From: Bacteroidota bacterium
GTDB taxonomy: Bacteria > Bacteroidota > Bacteroidia > Chitinophagales > BACL12
DNA length: 64,000 bases
Reading direction: 5' to 3'
Assembly (NCBI GenBank): GCA_016715425.1
Contig: JADKAC010000005.1
Span: forward strand, 1,240,001-1,304,000
Made by a program: the position numbers and the translations under genes. Shown here one piece after another: positions 1-9,211 of this stretch; positions within the stretch are counted from its first letter, which is position 1; each line of letters starts with the position of its first letter. Under the pieces are notes generated by a model. It made no database searches and was not told where the DNA came from. It saw only the letters and a program-made list of their open reading frames with translations.

Positions 1-768
1 GATACTTTAAATCCGGATGAAGTGGTGGCACTTGGCGCTTCGGTTCAAGCAGATATTTTAGCAGGAAATCAAACGGATATGTTGCTGTTGGATGTAACAC
101 CTTTATCATTGGGATTAGAAACTATTGGTGGTTTAATGGATGTAATTATTCCACGCAATACAAAGATTCCTTTCTCGGCCGGAAGACAATACACTACTTC
201 TGTGGATGGACAAGTGCAAATAAAAATTGCAGTATATCAGGGTGAAAGAGATGTGGTGCATGCAAACAGAAAATTGGGAGAATTTATTTTAAAAAATATT
301 CCCGCAATGCCGGCAGGATTTCCAAAAGTGGAAATTGTGTTTCAATTAAATGCGGATGGTATTCTTACGGTTAAAGCAAAAGAATTAAGATCGGCAACAG
401 AACAATCCATTGAAATAAAACCACAATACGGTATTTCAGAAGAAGACATGGCGCTAATGCTAAAAGACTCGTTATTGCATGCAAAAGAAGATATGAATAA
501 TCGTGCATTAATTGAAGCAAGAACAGAAGCAAAAATGCTGGTGGATACAACAGAAAAGTTTATTGTAAAAAACAAACAACTGATGTCTGAAGAAGAAATT
601 TCAGAAACATCAAAATTGATTAATACATTGAAACAAAATCTGGATGCTACTGATAAAGATGAGATTTATAAAGCTCTGGATAATCTGAATGAATTTACAA
701 AACCATTTGCTGAACGTATTATGGATATGGCTATTGCTGATGCGATGAAAGGGAAAAAAATTAATTGA
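1..768 (+). CDS. hscA: Fe-S assembly chaperone HscA (Hsp70 family), C-terminal part
   Basis: The 5' end lies outside the window; the reading frame is open from base 1. The visible 255 residues cover the end of the Hsp70 nucleotide-binding domain (NPDEVVALGASVQADIL), the linker (LLLDVTPLSLGLET), the beta-sandwich substrate domain and the helical lid. The phrases PAMPAGFPKVEIVFQLNADG and IEIKPQYGISEEDM resemble HscA more than DnaK, and the C terminus lacks an acidic DnaK-type tail. HscA works with HscB to move Fe-S clusters from the IscU scaffold to apoproteins in the cytoplasm. The stop overlaps the convergent ribE gene by 8 bases. A divergent DnaK is the main alternative. Confidence 0.85.
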   Translation, partial: DTLNPDEVVALGASVQADILAGNQTDMLLLDVTPLSLGLETIGGLMDVIIPRNTKIPFSAGRQYTTSVDGQVQIKIAVYQGERDVVHANRKLGEFILKNIPAMPAGFPKVEIVFQLNADGILTVKAKELRSATEQSIEIKPQYGISEEDMALMLKDSLLHAKEDMNNRALIEARTEAKMLVDTTEKFIVKNKQLMSEEEISETSKLINTLKQNLDATDKDEIYKALDNLNEFTKPFAERIMDMAIADAMKGKKIN

Positions 769-1360
769 GATTGTTATAGTTTCCAAACATTCTTACAAAA
801 TATTTTGCAAGAATATCGAATTCCACATTTACACTTTCTCCAATTTTAATTTGCGATAAATTTGTATGCTCCCATGTATAAGGAATTATAGCAACAGAAA
901 AATTTGTTTCGCCCACATTTAATAAAGTAAGGCTCACTCCATTTAATGTTATTGATCCTTTTTCAACAATAAAATTTCGAAATGCAATATCAATTTCAAA
1001 AGTTAATAGCCAACTCCCCTGCTGTGAAATACTATTTTTTAATACCGCAGTTGTGTCCACATGACCTTGCACAATATGCCCATCCAAACGTTCGCCTAAT
1101 TGCATAGATCGTTCTAAATTTATATTACTTCCTATTTGCAGAAAACCTAAGTTGGATTTAATTAATGTTTCTTCAATTGCTGTAACTACATGTGTAGTAT
1201 CTGTAACTTTTACAACAGTGAGGCAAACACCATTATGCGAAACGGATTGATCAATTTTAAACGTAGTGGAAATAGATGATCGAATAGTGATGTGCAGATT
1301 ATTTTCTTCTTTATTCAAATCTGTAACGATGCCTGTTGCCTCAATAATTCCTGTAAACAT
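761..1360 (-). CDS. ribE: Riboflavin synthase, alpha chain
   Basis: The 199-residue protein starts with the family signature MFTGIIEATG and has two homologous lumazine-binding halves (about 1-95 and 96-190). The first carries SVSHNGVCLTVV, and the second carries GHVDTT and GSITLNGVSLT. It dismutates two 6,7-dimethyl-8-ribityllumazine molecules into riboflavin in the cytoplasm. Length is normal for the family. The ATG at 1360 is the only sensible start. The gene upstream on the same strand ends 5 bases away, so the two may be co-transcribed, although their functions are unrelated. The 3' end overlaps hscA by 8 bases. Confidence 0.93.
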   Translation of the reverse strand: MFTGIIEATGIVTDLNKEENNLHITIRSSISTTFKIDQSVSHNGVCLTVVKVTDTTHVVTAIEETLIKSNLGFLQIGSNINLERSMQLGERLDGHIVQGHVDTTAVLKNSISQQGSWLLTFEIDIAFRNFIVEKGSITLNGVSLTLLNVGETNFSVAIIPYTWEHTNLSQIKIGESVNVEFDILAKYFVRMFGNYNNLN

Positions 1361-1365
1361 GAAGA

Positions 1366-4071
1366 TTATTTATCAGCACGAATAAGATGAATATACCCGC
1401 TTAATGGTTTCTCAAGTTTACTTACGCCATTCACTGTAATTTCATAGACATCGCACACATAATAATAAGTACCCTCCTCCAAATCTTTTCCTGAATTAAT
1501 ATCTGTTCCATCCCAATTGAGAATTGGATCTGTTGATTCAAAAACAAGAGCACCCCAGCGATTAAAAATTTGCATATTCACATGATCAATAAAACGATAA
1601 GGCAATACAGGCGTATATAAATCATTGGCGCCATCACCGTTAGGAGTAAATACATTTGGCAATATATAATCAGAACAATTGTCCACGCAAACTTTGTTGC
1701 TCAATACACTTTCATTATAAAATGAATCAATAGCAACTACAGCATAACAACCTGCAAGAGACTCCAAATTTTTATGCGAGTATTCAATATTTTCTGCACC
1801 TTGCACACTATCTAAAAATGCGAATGTTGCACTTTGAGTAGTCGCATAATAAATGTAATAACCAATCACATCATCGGCACAAGATAAATTCGGATTAGTC
1901 CATGAGAGATCATTGCGCAAATCAGCAGGATCAAAACTTGGATCATCGGTATCACAAATATTTGTAACAGTTAATACAGGTGCACAAGGCAATTCATTAT
2001 CAATAGGAGTTTCACATTTTATTTGCGAATAATTAATTAATGTATCCGCAGGTAAAGATTCCGCAGTGTAATTTCCAAATCCTTTAATGCGGTAACATTG
2101 CTCTACACCATTCGCTAAATTCATATCGGTATATGCGGCGGTTTCTACCGTTGCAATGGAATCAAAATTTCCAGAACCGATAGGTATTTCTTTATAAACA
2201 TCATATTTAAAATTCGTCCACGGCACATTAAAATTCCAGGATAAAATCACTTTATTATCCGCAGGAGCTGATGTTAAATAAATAGAAGATGCACTTGTAG
2301 ATGTCCCCAATAAACCTTCACTTGTTATGAAATCAATTGTATATGTGTAAGGATTAAATACAGTATTTAAAAAAGTATCTACAAAAGAAGTATCAGTAAT
2401 AGAAGTAAAAAATGGATAATCGAAAGTAGCAATTTCTGTTTCAGAACCACTCGCATCAAAACCTTCATAGCGTTTAATCACATATTGATAAGGTCCGGGA
2501 TTTTGAATTGTATCTAAATCAATTGCATCGGGATTATACCATTGCAAATACATAGAGCCATTCTCAACGTCGGTTGTATTTACACTCACATGATTGATAA
2601 TTGGCAAATCTCTTTTCAATTCTGCACAAGCACCATTGGAAGGATTACTGGAAACTCTGTTGTAATAAAATGTTGGAACAATATCACTGTTCTCTGCAAA
2701 TTCAGCTAAAATTCGATAACTATAAATCTGACCATGCACAACATCAAAATCTGTGTAACTATGATTGACATATACACTATCCAACAATTCATAGTCAGTG
2801 CCTTCTAATCCACGCTGACAAATATCAAATTCAGAAGTATCGCATGCTGTTTTTCTCCAAACAGTAAAGCCAATAAAATTATCGCTGTTATAACATTGAT
2901 ATAAACTATCCCATTGCAATTGAATTTTATTACCCTGAGGTTCGGCAGTAAGATTTAATGGTGGCGGACCTACCACATAAATTATCCATGATCGTTGATA
3001 AGTAAGCGGTTGTGGTGTTACCCCAAGTTTATAATCATCTTGAACTTTAAATATTACCTGATAAAATTCTTTACGCACATGTTCACATTCTGTTTCCCAT
3101 TGGAAAGTTCCATTCACTGAATTTATGGTAGGTGTTGAAATAAAAGTTGCCGGACTTATATCAACAGTAAAAGGACCACCTGTGGCAGTAAGTGTAAGCT
3201 TTTGACCTATATCCGGATCATTTGCGGTAATCAGTTTAATCAAATCTTCGCCGGCAAAAACGCAGGTATCTGCAATCATCTCAATAAATGGCGCATGATT
3301 CGGATTGTCCAACACTTCAATTTGCATATCTCTACTGACTGAACCCACAAAAATGCCATCACGAAATTCCTCAATCAATATTGCGATAACAAAAATTCCG
3401 GGGACACAAGGCACTTCCCAAACTACATCGCCGGTAAGCGAATCTATTGTAAATGTATCATCACAATCGGTATATTCATCTGGGTATTGATATCCGGGTA
3501 CATTAATGCCCGGTGCCTGTCGGGGAACAATTAATGAAAAACGCAATGCATCTCCATCGGGGTCATAGGCTCCCGGATTATGGGTAAAAGTTTCACCCAC
3601 ATTTGCATAGTCTATCGGGTAATTGGTAAGCTGAACAGAACTATTATTGCCAAATAATAAAGCATCCGGCATTGTCAAAATGGTTTCTAAATAAAAAGGC
3701 ACGTTTACAGAACCTTCAATATTGTTAATACCATCTACCCTATTGGGATCTTGCATATAAATAGTATAAGAACCTTCAGCGGCGTATTGATGTGAACGGG
3801 TATATTTATTTTGTTGAATTGAGGATGTAAGAACTAATATTGAGGAACGGATTACAGTATCAAAAACGCCATCCCCATAATAGATGATAAGTTCATTTCG
3901 GTCTGCTGGAGAATTGGGGTCTGTATAAGTGGTAATTGTAAAATCAAAAGTGAGATCTCCCTGATAGATATAAGTAATTTCCCCTGCCCGATTATGTGTT
4001 GCCAATAATGTTATTGGAATAAATACCAGTGTAATTAAGGTAAATAAAATTTTCAGGGCGCTGTGTTGCAT
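1366..4071 (-). CDS. Large secreted protein with gliding-motility-type (T9SS type B) C terminus
   Basis: I chose the ATG at 4071 because the signal peptide (MQHSALKILFTLITLVFIP...LLA) begins there; an extended start at 4116 would add 15 non-signal residues. The roughly 900-residue mature protein looks like a string of beta-sandwich (PKD, cadherin or Fn3-like) domains. It contains PGAYDPDGDALRFSL, a calcium-binding-like motif. The last 90 residues form a CHU_C/gliding motility C-terminal domain: LPNVFTPNGDGANDLY, then IFNRWGALVFES, then WDG. Such domains direct export by the type IX secretion system and surface attachment. The passenger function is unknown; adhesion is the usual guess. It lies 5 bases upstream of ribE. 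Confidence 0.85.
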   Translation of the reverse strand: MQHSALKILFTLITLVFIPITLLATHNRAGEITYIYQGDLTFDFTITTYTDPNSPADRNELIIYYGDGVFDTVIRSSILVLTSSIQQNKYTRSHQYAAEGSYTIYMQDPNRVDGINNIEGSVNVPFYLETILTMPDALLFGNNSSVQLTNYPIDYANVGETFTHNPGAYDPDGDALRFSLIVPRQAPGINVPGYQYPDEYTDCDDTFTIDSLTGDVVWEVPCVPGIFVIAILIEEFRDGIFVGSVSRDMQIEVLDNPNHAPFIEMIADTCVFAGEDLIKLITANDPDIGQKLTLTATGGPFTVDISPATFISTPTINSVNGTFQWETECEHVRKEFYQVIFKVQDDYKLGVTPQPLTYQRSWIIYVVGPPPLNLTAEPQGNKIQLQWDSLYQCYNSDNFIGFTVWRKTACDTSEFDICQRGLEGTDYELLDSVYVNHSYTDFDVVHGQIYSYRILAEFAENSDIVPTFYYNRVSSNPSNGACAELKRDLPIINHVSVNTTDVENGSMYLQWYNPDAIDLDTIQNPGPYQYVIKRYEGFDASGSETEIATFDYPFFTSITDTSFVDTFLNTVFNPYTYTIDFITSEGLLGTSTSASSIYLTSAPADNKVILSWNFNVPWTNFKYDVYKEIPIGSGNFDSIATVETAAYTDMNLANGVEQCYRIKGFGNYTAESLPADTLINYSQIKCETPIDNELPCAPVLTVTNICDTDDPSFDPADLRNDLSWTNPNLSCADDVIGYYIYYATTQSATFAFLDSVQGAENIEYSHKNLESLAGCYAVVAIDSFYNESVLSNKVCVDNCSDYILPNVFTPNGDGANDLYTPVLPYRFIDHVNMQIFNRWGALVFESTDPILNWDGTDINSGKDLEEGTYYYVCDVYEITVNGVSKLEKPLSGYIHLIRADK

Positions 4072-4193
4072 GTTATTTTTCAATGCCACCAAGTTACGAA
4101 TATTTGTAGAGCGCACATTTCAAGATTGTGTAAAATGATTTTAAGAAACGCTTTAAAGCAAATGAATTGCCGGAAAATGTCAATATTAAAATC

Positions 4194-4940
4194 CTATTCC
4201 GCTTTAAAACTTGCCCTTAAAAATTCACGATTCAACTTTGCAATGTTTGCTACGGAAATACCTTTAGGACATTCCGCTTCACAAGCAGAAGTATTGGAAC
4301 AATTGCCAAAGCCTTCATCATCCATTTGATTAACCATATTTAATGCACGGGTCATGCGCTCCGGTTCTCCTTGAGGCAATAAAGCTAAATGCGCCACCTT
4401 AGCAGATACAAACAACATAGCAGATGAGTTTTTACAAGCGGCAACACATGCACCACAGCCTATACAAGCAGCCGCATCCATCGCCAAATCAGCCTTATGT
4501 TTTTCAACCGGTAACGCATTTGCATCCTGAGCCTGTCCGGTTCCAACAGAAATAAAACCTCCTGCCTGAATAATGCGATCGAAAGCAGAACGGTCAATAC
4601 TTAAATCTTTAATTACGGGGAATGGTTTTGCACGAAATGGCTCAATGGTTATGGTCTCACCCTCTTTAAAATTGCGCATATACAATTGACAAGTGGTAGA
4701 AAGTTTTTGTGGACCATGTGCTCTGCCATTAATATACATACTGCAAGTTCCACAAATACCTTCACGGCAGTCATGATCAAAGGCAACCGGGTCCTCACCC
4801 TTTTTCACTAAAGTATTATTAAGTACATCCATCATCTCCAAAAAAGAGGTGTCGGAGCTAATATCATCTATTTCATAATTCACAAGCTTTCCACTTGCAT
4901 TTCCATTTGCCTGTCTCCAGACTCTGAGTTTAAATTTCAT
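4194..4940 (-). CDS. sdhB: Succinate dehydrogenase/fumarate reductase iron-sulfur subunit
   Basis: The protein has 248 residues. Three Fe-S cluster motifs are visible: CREGICGTC plus a downstream Cys for [2Fe-2S], CIGCGACVAAC and CEAECPKG for the [4Fe-4S] and [3Fe-4S] clusters. It carries electrons from the SdhA flavin to the SdhC haems and quinone at the inner membrane. It is last in an sdhC-sdhA-sdhB operon on the minus strand, 45 bases after sdhA. This order is typical of the Bacteroidota single-chain-anchor (type B) enzyme. Direction (succinate oxidation or fumarate reduction) cannot be told from sequence alone. Confidence 0.95.
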   Translation of the reverse strand: MKFKLRVWRQANGNASGKLVNYEIDDISSDTSFLEMMDVLNNTLVKKGEDPVAFDHDCREGICGTCSMYINGRAHGPQKLSTTCQLYMRNFKEGETITIEPFRAKPFPVIKDLSIDRSAFDRIIQAGGFISVGTGQAQDANALPVEKHKADLAMDAAACIGCGACVAACKNSSAMLFVSAKVAHLALLPQGEPERMTRALNMVNQMDDEGFGNCSNTSACEAECPKGISVANIAKLNREFLRASFKAE

Positions 4941-4985
4941 CTTCGTTCAGTTTTGTACTTACCAATAACCAATTTAATTCAGGTA

Positions 4986-6923
4986 TTATTTATAGCTGCG
5001 CACAGCCAATTTAATATACTCATATTGCAAAGGCTCTTTATTTAAAACAGGCTCATTGTCAATACCTTGAAACTGCCATGCTGAAACATAGCTATACTCT
5101 TCATCACGCCTTAATGCTTCGCCGTCTTCAGTTTGATATTCGGTTCTGAAATGTGCTCCGCAAGATTCCTCTCTGTCGAGTGCATCCCTAATCATCAATT
5201 CACCCAATTCAATGAAGTCAGCTAATCGAGCTGCTTTTTCCAATTCCGGATTCATTTCATCTGCATTACCCGGCACATATACATCTTTCCAAAATTCTTC
5301 CCGTAGATTTTTCACCAAACCCTTTGCCTTCGTAAGTCCTTCTGCATTTTTTGACATACCGCAGTAGTCCCACATAATTTTACCCAGTTCTTTATGAAAC
5401 TCATCTACTGTGCGACTGCCTTTTATGCTGAGTAATTTATTAATAGTATCTCTTGCTGATTTTTCCGCTGCATCAAAAGCAGGATGATCCGTTGGAATTG
5501 CTTTTGTAAAAATTTCTCCTGCAAGATAATTGCCGATAGTGTAAGGTATAACAAAAAATCCATCTGCCAATCCTTGCATTAAAGCAGATGCACCAAGTCT
5601 GTTTGCACCATGATCACTGAAGTTTGCTTCACCCAAAGCATATAATCCCGGAATGGTTGTCATCATTTCATAATCCACCCATAAACCACCCATAGTATAA
5701 TGCACTGCAGGGTAAATGCGCATCGGTACATCATACGGATTTTCTGCAGTAATATGCTCGTACATTTCAAAGAGATTACCATATCGAGATTCAATCACAT
5801 CTTTTCCAAGACGTTTAATGGCATCTGCAAAATCCAAATACACAGCCAGTCCGGTATCTCCTACTCCACGTCCATCATCACAAGCTTCTTTAGCAGCACG
5901 ACTTGAAATATCACGAGGAGCCAGGTTTCCAAAGGATGGATATTTTCTTTCTAAATAATAATCTCTTGCTTCTTCCGGAATATCAATTGCACGTTTGCGT
6001 TTTTCACGAATTGCTTTAGCATCTTCTATAGTTTTTGGTACCCAAACTCTGCCATCATTTCTTAAACTTTCACTCATCAAAGTAAGCTTACTTTGATAAT
6101 GACCACTAACAGGAATACAAGTAGGATGTATTTGAGTAAAACAAGGATTGCCAAAGTATGCACCTTGCTTATACGCTTTCCATGCAGCCGTAACATTACA
6201 ACCCATTGCGTTTGTGGAGAGAAAATATACATTGCCATAACCACCGGTGCACAACAACACAGCATGACCGAAATGTCTTTCCAACTCGCCGGTAACAAGA
6301 TCTCTGGCAATAATTCCTCTGGCTTTTCCATCAACCATTACCAACTCAATCATCTCATGTCGGGAATATTGCTTCACATTTCCCAAACCAATTTGACGAC
6401 TCAATCCTGAATAAGCTCCAATCAATAATTGTTGTCCGGTTTGACCACGGGCATAAAACGTTCTGGAAACCTGTGCCCCTCCAAAAGATCTGTTATCCAA
6501 AAGTCCACCGTATTCTCTTGCAAATGGAACACCTTGCGCCACACATTGGTCAATAATATTTACGCTTACTTCTGCAAGTCTGTGCACATTGGATTCCCTG
6601 CTTCTGAAATCACCACCTTTCACGGTATCATAAAACAAACGATAAACACTATCGCCATCGTTTTTATAATTTTTTGCAGCATTAATTCCTCCTTGAGCAG
6701 CAATGCTATGCGCACGTCGGGGAGAATCCTGAAAGCAAAATGTTTTTACCTGATATCCCAACTCAGCAAGTGAAGAAGCAGCAGAAGCACCGGCTAACCC
6801 CGTTCCGACTACAATTATTTCTAATTTGCGTTTATTAGAAGGGTTCACCAATTTCACTGACGATTTAAAATTCGTCCATTTTTCGGCCACCGGCCCAGAA
6901 GGTACTTTAGAATCTAAACTCAT
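4986..6923 (-). CDS. sdhA: Succinate dehydrogenase/fumarate reductase flavoprotein subunit
   Basis: The protein has 645 residues. An N-terminal dinucleotide fold (IIVVGTGLAGASAA) is followed by RRAHSIAAQGGINA, whose His is the covalent FAD attachment site in the family. The active-site region (HYTMGGLWVDYE) and the nucleotide motif GEANFSDHGANRLGASAL are intact. It oxidises succinate to fumarate on the cytoplasmic face of the membrane. It begins 6 bases after the sdhC stop, which indicates close co-transcription. Confidence 0.96.
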   Translation of the reverse strand: MSLDSKVPSGPVAEKWTNFKSSVKLVNPSNKRKLEIIVVGTGLAGASAASSLAELGYQVKTFCFQDSPRRAHSIAAQGGINAAKNYKNDGDSVYRLFYDTVKGGDFRSRESNVHRLAEVSVNIIDQCVAQGVPFAREYGGLLDNRSFGGAQVSRTFYARGQTGQQLLIGAYSGLSRQIGLGNVKQYSRHEMIELVMVDGKARGIIARDLVTGELERHFGHAVLLCTGGYGNVYFLSTNAMGCNVTAAWKAYKQGAYFGNPCFTQIHPTCIPVSGHYQSKLTLMSESLRNDGRVWVPKTIEDAKAIREKRKRAIDIPEEARDYYLERKYPSFGNLAPRDISSRAAKEACDDGRGVGDTGLAVYLDFADAIKRLGKDVIESRYGNLFEMYEHITAENPYDVPMRIYPAVHYTMGGLWVDYEMMTTIPGLYALGEANFSDHGANRLGASALMQGLADGFFVIPYTIGNYLAGEIFTKAIPTDHPAFDAAEKSARDTINKLLSIKGSRTVDEFHKELGKIMWDYCGMSKNAEGLTKAKGLVKNLREEFWKDVYVPGNADEMNPELEKAARLADFIELGELMIRDALDREESCGAHFRTEYQTEDGEALRRDEEYSYVSAWQFQGIDNEPVLNKEPLQYEYIKLAVRSYK

Positions 6924-6929
6924 AATTAA

Positions 6930-7607
6930 TTATTGAATCCATCCAAAAAACATTGTTACGGGCATCATTGCAAATAATATTGAAACTATGATGCTATAAG
7001 CAATACCAATATTGGTAATTAGCTTGGTGTATTTTAATCGTGTTAAACCCAATGTGTGAAATGCAGATCTGAATCCATGTATTAAATGCCAAAGCAGTGA
7101 AGTAACACCCAGCAAATACACAATCACGATCCATCCATGTTGAAATACTGCGGTCATTTCAATAAACAAATCACCTGTACCATCCGCAGTTTCCTCTAAG
7201 CCTGTTATTCTACTTACCCACCAGAAATGTTTAATGTGAATAATCAGAAATAATAAAATGAGTGTCCCCAACAAAGTCATGCTTCTGCTATACCAAGTAC
7301 TGTTTTGTGAAGGAGAATTTACTTGATAACGAATTGGTCTTGCACTGCGGTTTTTGGCTGCAATTAATAAGGCTTGAATGATATGCAGGAAAAATCCCAG
7401 AAACAAACCTATTTCCATGGTTCGGATAATAATATTGGTACCCATAAAATGAGCAGCTTTATTAAAAGTAACTCCTCCATCATTAAGAAATATCAGCGAA
7501 TTGACTCCGCAATGCACTGCTAAAAATAGTATCAGGAATAAACCGGTGATACTCATTACGAACTTCTTACCAAGAGAAGAAGTGATAAAATTTCCAAACC
7601 AACTCAT
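6930..7607 (-). CDS. sdhC: Succinate dehydrogenase cytochrome b subunit
   Basis: A 225-residue integral membrane protein with about five hydrophobic helices and conserved-looking His residues (AVHCGVNSL, FFLHIIQ, IIHIKHFWW, LWHLIHGFRSAFH) that would ligate two b haems. It is a single-chain anchor of the type B enzyme, which is why no SdhD is present. It is first in the sdhCAB operon. A candidate promoter lies directly upstream at 7630-7660. Confidence 0.93.
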   Translation of the reverse strand: MSWFGNFITSSLGKKFVMSITGLFLILFLAVHCGVNSLIFLNDGGVTFNKAAHFMGTNIIIRTMEIGLFLGFFLHIIQALLIAAKNRSARPIRYQVNSPSQNSTWYSRSMTLLGTLILLFLIIHIKHFWWVSRITGLEETADGTGDLFIEMTAVFQHGWIVIVYLLGVTSLLWHLIHGFRSAFHTLGLTRLKYTKLITNIGIAYSIIVSILFAMMPVTMFFGWIQ

Positions 7608-7629
7608 CCTTTACAATTTTTGAATATCG

Positions 7630-7660
7630 CAAATTTAAACTACGAAGATTGGAAATGAAA
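7630..7660 (-). promoter_or_regulatory. Candidate Bacteroidota promoter of sdhCAB
   Basis: Read on the minus strand, TAAATTTG (7637-7630) matches the Bacteroidota -7 consensus TAnnTTTG. TTTC (7660-7657) sits 19 bases further upstream, one base off the -33 TTTG element and at the expected spacing. Transcription would start near 7623, giving a leader of about 16 bases before the sdhC ATG. This is a pattern match only. Confidence 0.4.
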
Positions 7661-7809
7661 CTTAATATTGTTTTGATTGATAACATTTTTAAAAACCACC
7701 TGTTACAAATGTTGTTTAAAACAAATGATAATTGAATTGAAACTGATATAATCTATCTACAGAACTTCTTCAATGAAATACAATACAATGATATAGGTTG
7801 ATTATACGT

Positions 7810-7817
7810 TAGTTTTG
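7810..7817 (+). promoter_or_regulatory. Candidate -7 promoter element
   Basis: TAGTTTTG fits the TAnnTTTG consensus and lies 14 bases before the ATG at 7832. No convincing -33 TTTG is seen 19-21 bases upstream. Confidence 0.25.
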
Positions 7818-7831
7818 TTGGATTGAAAATC

Positions 7832-9088
7832 ATGAAAAAATTAATACTCACATTTACATTTTTGATAGTTGCAAAATTTATGTTTGCTTCATATCTGTTG
7901 ATTCCCATGGATGATACACAGAAAGAACATCTGAAAGCTTACGGACTTACTTATTGGGTTTTGGCAAATGGTGGTAAAGCGGATTGGTTATTGAATTATC
8001 GTGGAGGCAGTTTTTGCTTTCAATACTTTGAATCTTTTGAAAAAGAATGTTTGATTCGCAATATCAGTTATGAAGTAATTCCGGATTCCAGATATAATGC
8101 AATTGTAAAAGAAATCAGTAATCCGGAAGTGAATATGGATGTCATGAAATTGGAAACTGCTCCAAAAATTGCTGTCTATTCACCTAAAACAAAACAACCC
8201 TGGGATGATGCAGTTACTTTAGTTCTGTCTTATGCGGAAATTCCTTACACTGTTATTTATGATGAAGATGTATTGAATGGCGACCTTCCAAAATATGATT
8301 GGCTGCATTTACATCACGAAGATTTTACCGGACAATATGGAAAATTCTGGGCCTCTTATCGCAATCAAGCATGGTATCAAAATCAGGTAGAGGAAAATGA
8401 AACGATTGCAGCGAAATATGGCTATAAAAAAGTTTCTGAATTAAAATTAGCAGTGGCACTTCGCATCAGAGATTTTGTTTCTGGCGGCGGATTTTTATTT
8501 GCGATGTGTTCTGCTGCGGATAGTTATGATGTTGCTTTAGCGGCAGAAGGTGTAGATATATGTGATAATATGTTTGATGGAGATCCATCTGATCCGCAAG
8601 CTCAACAAAAATTAAATTACGACAACACATTTGCGTTTAAAGATTTTATTATCTCACGCAATCCTTACGAATATTCTATTTCAAATATTGATGTCTCGCA
8701 ATCAAGAAAAATCCCGAAGGAACAAGACTTTTTTACGTTGTTTGAATTTAGCGCAAAATGGGATCCTGTTCCAACTATGCTTACGCAATGTCACCAACGT
8801 GTGATTCCAGGTTTTTATGGACAGACAACGGCTTTCCGCAAAGATCTTATTAAATCGAATGTATTGATTCTAGGTGAAACAAAAGTTGCCAATGAAGCGA
8901 GATATATTCATGGTGAATTTGGCAACGGAACCTGGTCATTTTATGGGGGTCATGACCCGGAAGATTATAAGCATTATGTGGGTGATCCTCCAACAGAACT
9001 TATATTACATCCCAGCTCTCCGGGGTATAGATTGATATTGAATAATATTTTATTTCCGGCGGCAAAAAAGAAAAAACAGAAAACGTAA
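7832..9088 (+). CDS. Exported Bacteroidota protein of the family usually named 'asparagine synthetase B'
   Basis: A TTG at 7823 is in frame, but the ATG at 7832 starts a clean signal peptide (MKKLILTFTFLIVAKFMFA), so I use it. The mature protein (SYLLIPMDDTQKEHLKAYGLTY...) belongs to a conserved Bacteroidota family that databases often call asparagine synthetase B. I see neither an N-terminal Cys nucleophile of a class II amidotransferase nor an SGGxDS PP-loop, so that name is unsupported. GGGFLFAMCSAAD near the middle resembles a nucleophile elbow of the class I amidotransferase-like flavodoxin fold; this is inference. The Lys-rich tail (AAKKKKKQKT-like) is not a T9SS signal. TAGTTTTG at 7810-7817 may be its -7 promoter element. 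Confidence 0.7.
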   Translation: MKKLILTFTFLIVAKFMFASYLLIPMDDTQKEHLKAYGLTYWVLANGGKADWLLNYRGGSFCFQYFESFEKECLIRNISYEVIPDSRYNAIVKEISNPEVNMDVMKLETAPKIAVYSPKTKQPWDDAVTLVLSYAEIPYTVIYDEDVLNGDLPKYDWLHLHHEDFTGQYGKFWASYRNQAWYQNQVEENETIAAKYGYKKVSELKLAVALRIRDFVSGGGFLFAMCSAADSYDVALAAEGVDICDNMFDGDPSDPQAQQKLNYDNTFAFKDFIISRNPYEYSISNIDVSQSRKIPKEQDFFTLFEFSAKWDPVPTMLTQCHQRVIPGFYGQTTAFRKDLIKSNVLILGETKVANEARYIHGEFGNGTWSFYGGHDPEDYKHYVGDPPTELILHPSSPGYRLILNNILFPAAKKKKQKT

Positions 9089-9091
9089 TTA

Positions 9092-9180
9092 ATTGGCTAT
9101 TGGCAGTTAGCTATTGGCTTTTAGCAATTGACTTTTGGCGGTTAGCTATTGGCGGTTGGCTTTTGGCTGTTGGCTTTGGG
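9092..9180. repeat. Degenerate low-complexity repeat of TTGGC words
   Basis: The spacer between two convergent genes is built of irregular copies of a 7-10 base word around TTGGCTAT or TTGGCNGT, about ten copies in 89 bases. No hairpin-plus-T-run terminator is evident in it. Comparable word-repeats end other genes in the window (14062-14182). Confidence 0.7.
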
Positions 9181-9211
9181 AGAATTTCTACAATAATTTA
9201 TTTCTTCCTCA

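Noticed and set aside
761..768. Convergent gene overlaps (761-768, 45057-45067, 53095-53098) as frameshifts or assembly errors
   Set aside because: Both members of each pair keep complete, family-typical C termini, so these are ordinary tail-to-tail overlaps.
4063..4329. 88-codon open frame on the plus strand
   Set aside because: It is mostly antisense to the sdhB 3' end and the start of the large secreted protein gene, with no family features.
7832..9088. Asparagine synthetase B
   Set aside because: Neither the N-terminal glutaminase Cys nor the PP-loop of the synthetase is present, and the protein carries a signal peptide.
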